DNA of 64,000 nt from Aldrovandia affinis (GCA_029706075.1 JAINUG010000049.1:2039418-2103417), one strand, 5' to 3'; numbered from the stretch's first letter, positions 27,401-35,838 are shown. A program made the numbers and translations. The notes: generated from the letters alone by a model not told the origin.

Positions 27401-30400
27401 TCTTGTACTCTGGAAAATACTTCCTCATTCCCCTCCGCATCTCCCTAATGATGGAGGCACCAATACGAGCATCAGAAGGATATGTTATTGAGGCAAATGG
27501 GACCCTTGCAGACATTTTGTTCTAAATTCTTTTTTTTTTAACCAAATGACTAAATCCTCTACAATACCAACGAAGAAAATATATCAACTCGGCACTATCT
27601 AACTCTTCAATTTATATTTAAAAAATGAGCCCCAGAATTATTGATACATTTTGTGAAATATACAATGGTTACGTTTACAATGGTTATCTTAAAATCCTAA
27701 AATCTAAAACAAAGGTATGCCACACAAACTATTTTCATCCAGAAAGGTGTCTGATGTTTTCTGGGTGGCATGCTCATCTGAGTGTGAGTGAGTCATATAG
27801 TACCTGGGTTTAATGAGCTGCTGTGGTTTTTTAATGCCATAATCCCACATCACTTCCTCTGCGGCGATGTAGTAATTGCGGTATTGACCATCTGAGGCGC
27901 GAATGTTCAAATCTTCATCAAAATCAAAAGGCATCTGAGAGCTGTTGCCCGCGTCACTGTAATCGTCATAGTCCAATGACAGGCCTCGTCTGGTAAAGTT
28001 AATGTTTTCCGAAACATTTACCTGGGGATCTAGGACCTGCAAGTCCAAACGCTGCTTATCCACATCTTTGTAACCGGAATCTATTTGGCCATGGCTGCTC
28101 TTTGCCTTGTTGAACAGGCTGTAATCGTCCCACAAATCTGAGTTCACTTTCAGCACCTGATTCTCCTGCTGCTCGCTGGATGATTTTTTGTCCTCATTTT
28201 TGGAGTCGCGTCTCAGCATTTTGCCACTGTCCAAGATGGACATTAATGACTTAAGGGGGCTTCCCTGATAGTGTCTGGGGACAGTGGTGGATGGAAGGCC
28301 AGCCCCGGGGTGTACGTTTTTGAAGTTGTTGACTGTTGTGCTCTCCTCTTGTACCTTTTTTAACGTATTCTCTTCACTTCCATCAAGCTGCTCAGGGACC
28401 TGTTCAGTGAGCAAAGGCAGCATTGAATCTGAAGTTGGATGGCTGACATTAGCCTCCTCTGTTTCCTCTTCTTCTCCAGGTTCCATTTCAGGGGTTGTGT
28501 AGGGGATGTCAGGGGCGATGCTAGCTGGATGGCTGACATTAGCCTCCTCTGTTTCCTCTTCTTCTCCAGGTCCTGTTTCAGGGGTTGTGTAGGGGATGTC
28601 AGGGGCGATGCTAGCTGGATGGCTGACATTAGCCTCCTCTGTTTCCTCTTCTTCTCCAGGTCCTGTTTCAGGAGTTGTGTAGGGGATGTCAGGGGCAATG
28701 CAAGCTGGATGGCTGACATTAGCCTCCTCTGTTTCCTCTTCTTCTCCAGGTTCCATTTCAGGGGTTGTGTAGGGGATGTCAGGGGCAATGCTAGCTGGAT
28801 GGCTGACATTAGCCTCCTCTGTTTCCTCTTCTTCTCCAGGTCCTGTCTCAGGGGTTGTGTAGGGGGTGTCAGGGGCGATGTTAGCGTGAACCCCCGTCGA
28901 CCTTTTCCTGAGTTTCGGTTGGCATGTTGACCCACATTGCTCCTCCGGGGGCGCACCAGAGTCCAACGTGAGAGTGTCGTTCAAAATTGGTCCCACCTCA
29001 TCAGACTGAGGATGTGAATGGTTGCCTGTACTATTAACGTTGAGGGGTGCTGAAGGAAATGACTCCTGGTGTTCACTGTCAGCTTGTCCTACCTCTCTGT
29101 CCAGCTGTCGTAGGACATCCTCAGGGATGTCGCCCTCAGATAGTTCAGTTCTACCTCTGCTGAATGTGATCTGCTTTATCACACAGATGGGCTTGGTATT
29201 GTGTGCAGTGGAGTTGGCGGTCACAGCAAGAGTGCTGTTCCTGACCGGTCTCCTGCACACTCTGATGGCCAGGGTCCTGTTCCTCCCACCGCTACTTCTT
29301 GCAAAGTTCATTCCCGGGAAATCCTCGTCCATTAAGTCGTAGTACTCCTCATAGTCCACCAAGGGCAGTTCCTGGTCACAGTAATGTACAGTGTACTTGG
29401 TGCTCATGCCACGGTTTTTAAGACTGCTGTCCAAAGCACTGATCTCCCACTCACCTGCAATTGCACAATTAAGAGGTAATGCCATCACAGTATCCACATT
29501 GAATGCAATGCATGCCATTTTAACATAGTGTTGATATTATAACCACTTTTATCTTTATTCTCCAATCACAAATGTAAACCCATCCCATCGCGAAAACTAG
29601 ATGCAGCTAGCTGCCACTTCTTTTCACTCACTCTCTTTTTTAATGCTTTGAGTAGTTAATAAACCAGGTTGTGCCTCACTCACAGACGAATGACAGTTGA
29701 AAACATTATGTAAAAGACTTTTCAGGTAAAAATACTCACAGAAAGATCTGAGCAAGGAAATATAAATAGTGCTAGAGAGAAGGATTATTTTCTATTTAAA
29801 CATTTGTGTCAATGCTCCGTCTAAAATATCTTAGTTGAATCTGTTAAGATTTCAATGAAAACATGTAATAGAGCAGAGGAATTGATCTTACCTACTGTCT
29901 CCATCTCCATGCTGACTGTTTCTCCGGTCATGGGGAAGAGCGTGAGAACTGTTTCGTGCACCTTATCACGCTCAAAGATGTTTCCAGTGAAGTAGATAGA
30001 CAGGAAGTTGCTCTGGGTTCCCACGTTCAACACATGCCAGAAGATAACATCATCCAAGCAGGCCTTGAAGCGTAGATTGTTATACATGTACCCGTTGACA
30101 TCTACAGCAAACAATTGTCAACATGTGGCTGGTTAATCTGAGACAGTTTCAGTGAGTTAACAAAATATCTAATTTTGTGAAAATGCTTTTTGTTTGTTTC
30201 ATAAATCATTAATAGTTAAACCAGTTAAGTGATTGGGATGGAACCAGTGTTCATGGTTGACAATGGACAAATCAGAACTTCCAAGAGTCTTCCCAGAAAG
30301 GCTGCCAGCTGCATGTGATAACGGGGGGAATTGGAGATTTAACAATCTGACACTAGGAACTTTTTTCCCACAAAGAGAGTTGAAATGCTTACCAGGACTC

Positions 30401-33400
30401 ATAATGGAAGAACTTTCAAATGTGTACAGAAGAGCCTATGGGATGAACAGCCTGCACCCACCATTAAACTACCTTATGTTCTTATACTTACTATACATTA
30501 CATTGGAGTTGTAGAACCCAGGGTCAGTAGGATCCACTGTAGATGGGTCATCAATGTACTTTTGGATGTTTTCATTGATATACCAGCTTTTGTTTTCGTC
30601 AAAAACGGTAAACATCAAGTGCTTCTCTTTATCTGACATTAACTGAAAAAGAGTGAAGATAATACATTTTAGGGCATTTAACAGACACTCAATCTAGTGA
30701 GTAAATGAGACAAAAAGTCAGCGTTGTGTATTTATTCATTTTTTATTATTCAAGTTTAGTTGCAATTAATTATTATGCACGTCCTCATTTCATTTATTTA
30801 TTTATTTGACAGGGACAGTGCACATTGATAAAATTTCTGTAAATGTGCCAGAGTTAGCCAAGGAGGCTCATTTTAATCTGTTGTCCCTGGTACCAGGTAG
30901 CTAGTTAAAAAAAGAAACAAATACATGTACACACAACCATTAAAATCATTGAAAAGCACTATTCAGCATTAAAATCACTGAAAGCACTATTCTGAGGACA
31001 GTGTATTCTGAGGACAGTGTATACACAACATGCACTGTACTGGGGCACTGTGATGTCATAAAAGCGTGCTTTATTCAAACTTCTGAGTTTTGGAGGTTCA
31101 AGCCCAAATGCATGTGCTCAAGTAAATGACTCTTTTAAAAATTATTTCTCACCAAATTGCCCCTCTTGTCCAGTGTCTTCCTGAAGCACACGACGAGCGG
31201 GCCTATGAGGCCTGATGCCATGTCTCGGATCGGGTCGATGGTGCTCTGGTACAGACGGATCAGGCATTTAGGGTCTGCCACGGTGGGGCCATCCTCGGAG
31301 GTTATCTTCCACAAATACACAAATGTCTGGTTGGGCTGCACGGCATAGCTCCTCAGGTCTTGTCCTTGAAAGACACAGCAACAACAAATCACAGGTTATT
31401 CTCGCCATAGCAGTAGGCAGGCTTTTACTGCAAAACTGCTCCTGAAACAATATCAGAGCTTCAACAGAGCTCTGTTTAGCTACAGCTACTTATCTAGGTT
31501 TTGAGTAAATTGCATTTTTCTCACCTTTCAGCAAAACTTTGCCCCCTGACGCGTGAATGCTGGTAAGGTCATTTGGGTAGATGTTGAAAGGCCGACTTGC
31601 CCGATTCAGGAACACTATCTAAGAACCATTTAGAACACATTTACACTTAAGTGGACACTTTTCTGAGGTATTTTTAATATTTAATTCTCCAAGGGAAGCT
31701 GAATATGGCCATCTGCATGTGCTGCCTTTTCATTCTAAACACAGTGGTCTACAAAATAGCCTCAGATGCCCTCTCTTATAGCTGTATTTACCTCAATTTG
31801 ATCTTCAACCTCTCCTCTTAGCACGGGTCCCATTGATCCCTTGGCCACTGTTTTTCGATCCGTGAAACTTCCATCTTTATATTCGATGTAAATGGCCTTC
31901 TTGTACTCCTTCCCTATGCGTTGTGGGCCATTCTCAAGGTACTCGGATGCCAGTGTCCTGAAACATGACAGAACAGACAAATTAGCTTGAGATCACCCCA
32001 GTGGCTATTTAGGACCCTATTTAGGGGGGCTTTAGCCCCCCTGTCTTTCATCTCAACCCTGCTGAAAATGTTTAGTCATTCTTTTCTAAAAAACATTTTT
32101 ACTTAATATCTATTTAAAAAAATACTACAGATAGAGAGTGGTATTTCAATTTTGAGAGCGACCACCATTGTGGTGTTTTTGTTTTGGGGAATGTAACAGT
32201 AAATTAATCAAAAATGTAGGCTTGTGCTTTGCATGTGTACATGTTCTCATTGGGGGCTGAACCCCCCTAAGGGCAAATTCTAGAATTCTAGAATTCTAGA
32301 ATCGCCCCTGGATCACCCCAACTGCGCCTTTTGACGTGAAAGGTACCAACACTGTCACTGGTAATGTACAGCCCTCCTCTCTGCCCACCTGTCTCTCTCG
32401 CCAAGCTCTGGGGCATAGTCCCACGTGACCTCCTCTGCAGCAATGTAATGTCTCCACACCTTGGGCCTCTGTTTCACAGATCGTGCCATCAGGACAGGGT
32501 TCACCATGAAGGTGGCGACCACGTCCAGGTCCTCCTCCAGGTCATAGTCCAGACCCTCCTCTGATTGGGTGACGTACTTCTTTTTCAGGGTTTCTGATGC
32601 TTCGGGACAGTCTTCCACAGTGAAGAACGCACTCATTCCGGCTAGAAAGAGATAACACACACACACACACACACACAAATCTGTGATCTATTCCCCTGTC
32701 AGAGATCTGGGAGATTTCTCAAACAGCATGGTTATTTGGTTATTTGTGGTTATTCTTCCAGATACACAACATAAATGATTTTGAAGGATTTGGGGCCTTT
32801 TCTCTGTTACATTTTATATTTAAGAGAAGCATAAAAGATTTCCATAGAAATAGAAGGCAAGGATTTATTTTCAGATGGTGATGTTCTTTATATATCTGGT
32901 ATAAACAATGATGTGGTCTTTACCGTTCTGGTGAGAGTGGATTTGACAGGAAATTAGGAATTTCCCAGTAGCAACAGGCTTCATCTCTGCAGTGGCCAAA
33001 GACATGGGCGTCACCTCCAGGGCCACTTTCCGGTGGTTCTTGATCTGCAAGGTGTGCTTCTGGAAGTGAATAGAATGGATCTCTGGGGAAGAGCCCATTC
33101 CAATCAGGTGCCAAATTACACTGTTTTTCTGGCACATTTTCAGGCCTAAATGAATGATGGAAACATGAGGTTGTGACTATTAAACATGTATACAGTAACA
33201 GTTTTCAATTTGAACAGATCGAAAAACAACTCACACATCACGCACATTCTATACAAATGAGCCACAGTAAGTTTTTTTCTATAATCTATTACATAACTTG
33301 AAACACAGATGGTACTGGACCTTGTAAAGTTGAGTTAACATATCCGTTGATGGTGTGATAGAGCTTCTTTGTGCTTGTCTTTTGCGTTCTTTCCCGTGTC

Positions 33401-35279
33401 GTGCCCACATCTCCGTACCAGCTCTTGGTTTCGTCAAAAACGGCAAAGAGCAGAATGAATTCTGGGACTTTCTGCTGGCTGGCCCTTTTCAGACTCTCTG
33501 TGTGGCAACATTGCATCAGGATATTAGGCTCCTCAATGGAGGGGGAAGCAAAAGCGTGACGAAATGAACGTGCTCCGCTGAGAATCTGACCTGCTTTGCA
33601 GATCAGAAGGGTACCGATGAGCCCAGAGTTGAAGTCCCGGATGATGTCTACCTGAGAGGTGTACGAGTAGGTAAGACAGTCGGGGTCCATCAAGGTGGGC
33701 CCATTGGCTGGCTGGATGTCCCATACATAACGGTAGTAGCCCCCTGGAGGGACTGCGTCATCCTCTTTCTCATGATTTGATGTGGAGTCTTCATAACCTG
33801 CCCCTGAATGACAGCCCCTTCCAGTTAGCAGGCAGGTATGTATTAGATGCATTGTCACCGTGCAGTGGAGAGCCTCAGTTTTTCCATCCTGATGCAAGCT
33901 TTATATTCATGATACATATCACAAGCGTTATTAACTTTTTTTTGCATTGTCTCAGAACAAATGTGGTGATTTAATACTGGCCTCTCAGACATCGTAATAG
34001 TACACTACAATAGAGGAGCTAGAGAAAACTCTCAAAGTAACCCACACAAATCTGTGATTAATGCAATTGCAAATGACTTACCTTCAGATTGCTTCCAATA
34101 AGAAATGCCAACGGGGAAAACACTGTAGGGCAGGGATGCAAAATTTTTGAAATGAACCACAACTTTGTCATTGACTTCTGCTTTTATGGTTGGCCCTTGA
34201 ATACCTATGACGTGCAAAAAAATAAATAATAATAATTATATATATATATCCTTGGACAATAATAATCTCCTCACGTTGTTTGGTGGGAGTATAAATCCAC
34301 AATTGCACTGTATGGCACTCTCAGTCACAAGGGAATGCTTCTTGTGTAAAATAGTTTTGAAAAGCACAGTGCATCCCTAAAGCCAGGTTTAATGAAGAAC
34401 ATATATTGGCAAACGTAGTTTGGCGGATGTTGAGACACGCTCAGCGTGAAATATATCAGCTCCAATATACTGACCCATCCATGGTGGCTTAGCCTTTGGA
34501 GTTGAAAATGTGGAATCTTTGTATTCCCAATAAACGGCCTTCATGTACTGCTCAATGCCATCCTTGGAGAGTTGAATTCGCCTTCTGGTAATTGATGAAC
34601 ACAGATATAGTCATTTAGTGGGAACATGGTGCACTATACTATATGTTTACATACTTCAAGTGAAAATGTTGACACCTTATTACAGTAAAATGTGTATGAT
34701 AACAAGTGCATTTCAGCATCATTGTATGTGGAAAACTACAAACTCCTACATTTGGAGTGGAAAACTCTCCTACAGTTATTACCATAAAAGGTTTGAATGG
34801 TTTACTAATGAACTAAACTCAGTATTATTTGTAGTCCTTCACAGTATTACTTTTAATAGGTTACTTATGAGCACATTATATGTGTCTCAAGGGATATTTT
34901 GTGACTTTTGAGATCTAAATTAATAGCACAAACATTGGGAAATTTTGGCAGGTATTTCAATGTTATAGAATGAACCTCTCCCACGAACAGCACAATGAAG
35001 TCATGCAAAGAAGCCTTAACAAATCATCTGCACCCATGTCAAATTCTGGACATATAGTTCGGCATCCACTGACGTGTTACTGCGATTCGAAATAAATTAG
35101 AACAAGAAGCAGAACAAACAAAATCCTTCCTACCTTTGCACTAGTGGGGCATCCAGATTTTCCTGATGAAGGTAGTCCCAACCTAACTCCACTGCTGCAA
35201 TGTAGAACTCCCGGGTGACAGCCAGGGACTGCATCACGCAGATACTGAGGAGGAAGGATGATAGCAACAGTGTCTTCAT
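15327..35279 (-). CDS. f8: Coagulation factor VIII, complete gene (25 coding exons)
   Basis: Secreted cofactor of factor IXa in the intrinsic tenase complex; it circulates bound to von Willebrand factor and binds phospholipid through its C domains (family knowledge). The joined exons total 5,565 nt (1,855 codons including the stop). Layout in residues: signal peptide 1-20, A1 about 21-350, acidic a1, A2 about 385-715, B about 746-1182, acidic a3, A3 about 1219-1541, C1 about 1543-1692, C2 about 1696-1850. Factor VIII rather than factor V is shown by [13 protein letters not shown] with [13 protein letters not shown] in A3, [14 protein letters not shown] in C1 and EWLQVDF in C2. Putative activation sites are R384/S385, R745/S746 and R1211/A1212. 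Human is 2,351 residues; nearly all the difference is the short B domain. All splice sites are GT-AG. Confidence 0.96.
15989..16171 (-). CDS. f8: f8 exon 25: C2
   Basis: Encodes [20 protein letters not shown] then [17 protein letters not shown] and [13 protein letters not shown] aligns with human L2251/L2252, the second C2 spike. 183 nt against 177 in human. Confidence 0.95.
16323..16471 (-). CDS. f8: f8 exon 24: start of C2
   Basis: Encodes [20 protein letters not shown] then [20 protein letters not shown] and GSANAWRPK; 149 nt, equal to human exon 24. The TWFLAW stretch aligns with the first human C2 membrane-binding spike (M2199/F2200). Confidence 0.96.
16743..16887 (-). CDS. f8: f8 exon 23: end of C1
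   Basis: Encodes [31 protein letters not shown] and [11 protein letters not shown]; 145 nt, equal to human exon 23. Confidence 0.96.
17043..17198 (-). CDS. f8: f8 exon 22: C1
   Basis: Encodes [20 protein letters not shown] and [15 protein letters not shown]; 156 nt, equal to human exon 22. Confidence 0.96.
17199..18828 (-). other. f8: f8 intron 21
   Basis: A 1.6-kb intron. The part at about 17800-18520 has a different texture: GC-richer blocks, CAC-rich stretches and an inverted pair around ggaacaaccttccgggcaac and 'cccccggaaggttcc'. It looks like a transposon-derived segment whose family I could not recognise. Confidence 0.5.
18829..18914 (-). CDS. f8: f8 exon 21: C1
   Basis: Encodes [20 protein letters not shown] then TNTKSWIQ; 86 nt, equal to human exon 21. 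Confidence 0.95.
19461..19532 (-). CDS. f8: f8 exon 20: start of C1
   Basis: A 72-nt exon, equal to human exon 20, encoding [20 protein letters not shown] followed by GHY. Acceptor TTTCAG, donor TATG|GTATGG. The Cys starts the C1 discoidin domain. Confidence 0.92.
20020..20165 (+). repeat. tRNA-like SINE fragment
   Basis: cagtgtaacggtaaaagcat resembles an A box and ccgtggttcgaaacttg a B box. It ends in gagggtataattggccacca, a tail shared with the SINE at 61030-61390. Lies in f8 intron 19. Confidence 0.6.
20842..21302. mobile_element. Tc1/mariner-type MITE with TA duplication
   Basis: A 461-bp element with inverted ends: cagtgggtataaaaagtatt at the left and the complement of agtgaatactttttatac at the right. 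Both flanks are TA, the Tc1/mariner target duplication. No coding capacity. Lies in f8 intron 19. Confidence 0.85.
21470..22300 (-). mobile_element. Degenerate Tc1-like transposase
   Basis: On the minus strand at 21936-21721 a frame reads [18 protein letters not shown] and [20 protein letters not shown], the second D and final D/E segment of the Tc1 DDE catalytic domain. A second frame (21766-21524) holds the C-terminus. Frameshifts separate the pieces and the N-terminus is not seen, so it is dead. Lies in f8 intron 19. Confidence 0.8.
23004..23120 (-). CDS. f8: f8 exon 19: A3
   Basis: Found by splice phase and alignment. Encodes [20 protein letters not shown] and [18 protein letters not shown]; 117 nt, equal to human exon 19. 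Confidence 0.95.
23870..24205 (-). repeat. tRNA-derived SINE (minus orientation)
   Basis: Carries ctcccaatttagtagccaat at its left end, the complement of the tail at 61330-61370, and a B-box-like ggattcaaaccccgg near the right. It is a diverged full-length or near full-length copy of the family at 61030-61390 and 47420-47735. Lies in f8 intron 18. Confidence 0.65.
24268..24450 (-). CDS. f8: f8 exon 18: A3
   Basis: Encodes [36 protein letters not shown] and GIYNLFPG; 183 nt, equal to human exon 18. Confidence 0.97.
24451..26370 (-). other. f8: f8 intron 17
   Basis: A 1.9-kb intron. Apart from one SINE at 25389-25615 I see only unique-looking AT-rich sequence. Confidence 0.65.
25389..25615 (+). 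repeat. tRNA-derived SINE with teleost tail
   Basis: A tRNA-like head with A box tagtataatggttaggga and B box ggttgcaagttaaattcc, a roughly 80-bp body containing cttgagcaaggtacttaacc, and the tail gtcgctctggataagagcgt. This is the best-preserved copy of the family in the window. Confidence 0.85.
26371..26599 (-). CDS. f8: f8 exon 17: A3
   Basis: Encodes [38 protein letters not shown] and [17 protein letters not shown]; 229 nt, equal to human exon 17. Confidence 0.96.
26942..27142 (-). CDS. f8: f8 exon 16: A3
   Basis: Encodes [20 protein letters not shown] through [17 protein letters not shown]; the EFDCKA block is typical of factor VIII. 201 nt against 213 in human. Confidence 0.94.
27279..27444 (-). 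CDS. f8: f8 exon 15: A3
   Basis: Encodes [20 protein letters not shown] and [20 protein letters not shown]. 166 nt against 154 in human; same phases. The donor is ATC|GTGAGT, with the next exon starting V-T-F-K-N. Confidence 0.94.
27804..29454 (-). CDS. f8: f8 exon 14: end of A2, B domain, a3, start of A3
   Basis: The giant B-domain exon, 1,651 nt against 3,106 in human. It opens with the last A2 strand ([14 protein letters not shown]), then acidic [12 protein letters not shown] with R745/S746 as the likely thrombin site. The B domain has several N-x-S/T sites (NRT, NST, NHS, NVS) and five 30-residue repeats. [15 protein letters not shown] begins the acidic a3 segment, R1211/A1212 aligns with the human R1689 cleavage site, and [14 protein letters not shown] starts A3. 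Its B-domain part is not conserved with human, as expected for this fast-evolving spacer. Confidence 0.95.
28440..28888 (-). repeat. f8: 90-bp in-frame tandem repeat in the f8 B domain, five copies
   Basis: Five near-identical 90-bp units, each encoding about 30 residues of the form [27 protein letters not shown]. Differences between copies are few (TGP/MEP, ASI/ACI, single silent changes). Each copy adds an NVS glycosylation sequon and eight or so acidic residues. Confidence 0.96.
29892..30101 (-). CDS. f8: f8 exon 13: A2
   Basis: Encodes [31 protein letters not shown] and [19 protein letters not shown]; 210 nt, equal to human exon 13. Confidence 0.96.
30492..30642 (-). CDS. f8: f8 exon 12: A2
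   Basis: Encodes [20 protein letters not shown] through [11 protein letters not shown]; 151 nt, equal to human exon 12. Confidence 0.95.
30785..30965. repeat. Probable interspersed repeat (tttatttatttattt...)
   Basis: Starts with TTTA repeats, then gacagggacagtgcacattg, a sequence I recognise as repeated in other teleost genomes. Family not identified. Lies in f8 intron 11. Confidence 0.4.
31153..31364 (-). CDS. f8: f8 exon 11: A2
   Basis: Encodes [18 protein letters not shown] through [22 protein letters not shown]569/G570 aligns with the human APC site R562/G563. 212 nt against 215. Confidence 0.96.
31525..31618 (-). CDS. f8: f8 exon 10: A2
   Basis: Encodes [20 protein letters not shown] to LLK; 94 nt, equal to human exon 10. 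Acceptor TTCTTAG, donor AAAG|GTGAGA. Confidence 0.95.
31792..31957 (-). CDS. f8: f8 exon 9: A2
   Basis: Encodes [20 protein letters not shown] through [10 protein letters not shown]. 166 nt against 172 in human; same phases. Confidence 0.95.
31999..32310. mobile_element. hAT-type MITE with 8-bp target duplication
   Basis: A 312-bp element in f8 intron 8. It starts cagtggctatttagg and ends with the complement of caggggcgattctag, imperfect inverted repeats. It is flanked by gatcaccc at 31991-31998 and 32311-32318, the 8-bp duplication expected for hAT. It contains palindromic 'ggggggctttagccccc' and ctagaattctagaattctag. Confidence 0.8.
32389..32641 (-). CDS. f8: f8 exon 8: end of A1, acidic a1, start of A2
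   Basis: Encodes [17 protein letters not shown], acidic [11 protein letters not shown], then [20 protein letters not shown] opening A2. R384/S385 aligns with the human thrombin site R372/S373 (mature numbering). The human APC site arginine (R336) has no counterpart; the position is a KKK run. Confidence 0.94.
32655..32678. repeat. (AC)n microsatellite beside f8 exon 8
   Basis: About 12 AC units that begin 14 bp upstream of the exon 8 acceptor (GT repeat on the transcribed strand, so it takes the place of part of the pyrimidine tract). Confidence 0.9.
32924..33145 (-). CDS. f8: f8 exon 7: A1
   Basis: Encodes [17 protein letters not shown] through [10 protein letters not shown]; 222 nt, equal to human exon 7. 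Confidence 0.96.
33321..33497 (-). CDS. f8: f8 exon 5/6 (fused): A1
   Basis: Encodes [14 protein letters not shown], then [18 protein letters not shown] and [14 protein letters not shown] without a break. Human has an intron between FDEG and KSWH at this point. 177 nt against 69+117 in human. Confidence 0.9.
33591..33803 (-). CDS. f8: f8 exon 4: A1
   Basis: Encodes [13 protein letters not shown] through [15 protein letters not shown]. 213 nt, equal to human exon 4. The donor GCAG|GTCAGA opens a 93-bp intron that also reads through in frame. Confidence 0.93.
34082..34204 (-). CDS. f8: f8 exon 3: A1
   Basis: Encodes [20 protein letters not shown] and [10 protein letters not shown]. 123 nt, equal to human exon 3. 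Confidence 0.96.
34475..34584 (-). CDS. f8: f8 exon 2: A1
   Basis: Encodes [16 protein letters not shown] and AKPPWMG, matching the human segment ending RPPWMG. Acceptor ATTACCAG, donor ATGG|GTCAGT. 110 nt against 122 in human. Confidence 0.93.
35134..35279 (-). CDS. f8: f8 exon 1: signal peptide and start of A1
   Basis: The ATG is at 35279-35277. [20 protein letters not shown] is a 20-residue signal peptide, then [16 protein letters not shown] starts A1 (human mature ATRRYYLGAVELSWDY). The donor AAAG|GTAGGA leaves phase 2. Confidence 0.95.
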
Positions 35280-35331
35280 TGTGACGCCTCTCACAACATT
35301 CCCCCTACAGACACAACAGGTCTGCGCTCAC

Positions 35332-35400
35332 TCACTGCAGTTTAACGTGCTGAAGAACGTATTTAAAGGGCTTTCCGAAGCTTACGCAATAGTGAAACTG
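35332..35400 (-). promoter_or_regulatory. f8: Possible f8 core promoter (TATA-like box)
   Basis: On the minus strand a TTTAAATA box lies at 35367-35360, 80 bp before the ATG, which would put transcription start near 35332 with a 5' UTR of about 50 nt. A GTTAAAC sequence between them faintly resembles half of a hepatocyte HNF1 site. No experimental support; inferred from position. Confidence 0.35.
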
Positions 35401-35838
35401 CCCAGCTCTGATTAGTTCGCCAGAAAACTGAACAGGAAAAAAAGGTCAGATAAGGAAATGACAGCAGGAAGGTGTGCGTGTGTGTACATGTGTGTGTGTG
35501 TGGGGGGGGGAAATTCTGTTTATTTTGAAAAGAACTATCAGTGTTTTGTAATCCTGTGTTTTGGTATCGATAATTTGGTTGACGGCAATTAGCCCTCCTT
35601 CCATTTGATGTACAGTACATTATCTTAACTTTCAACCCTCTACAAAAATGAATTGTGTCCTGAAGAGATGGGGTACTGTTGTTGTCATTAAAATTAATAA
35701 TAATTATTATTATTATACTAATGTTTATTAACTTTGTTTATAAACTTTTTTATATTTACTCATTTAAATCAATTGTATCAATGTATTACTTTAAAAAAGT
35801 AAATATATATAAAAAATAAAATAATAATTATAGTAGTA

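Noticed and set aside
28360-28956. Long open frames on both strands over the B-domain repeat (198 codons minus frame 2, 163 codons plus).
   Set aside because: The repeat unit is 90 bp, a multiple of three, so any stop-free frame in one unit stays open through all copies. The factor VIII frame explains the locus.
15327-35279. Factor V or hephaestin/ceruloplasmin as the identity of the A-B-A-C-C gene.
   Set aside because: C1/C2 discoidin domains exclude ceruloplasmin-type proteins, and A3, C1 and C2 blocks match factor VIII better than factor V at each diagnostic stretch; exon lengths equal F8.
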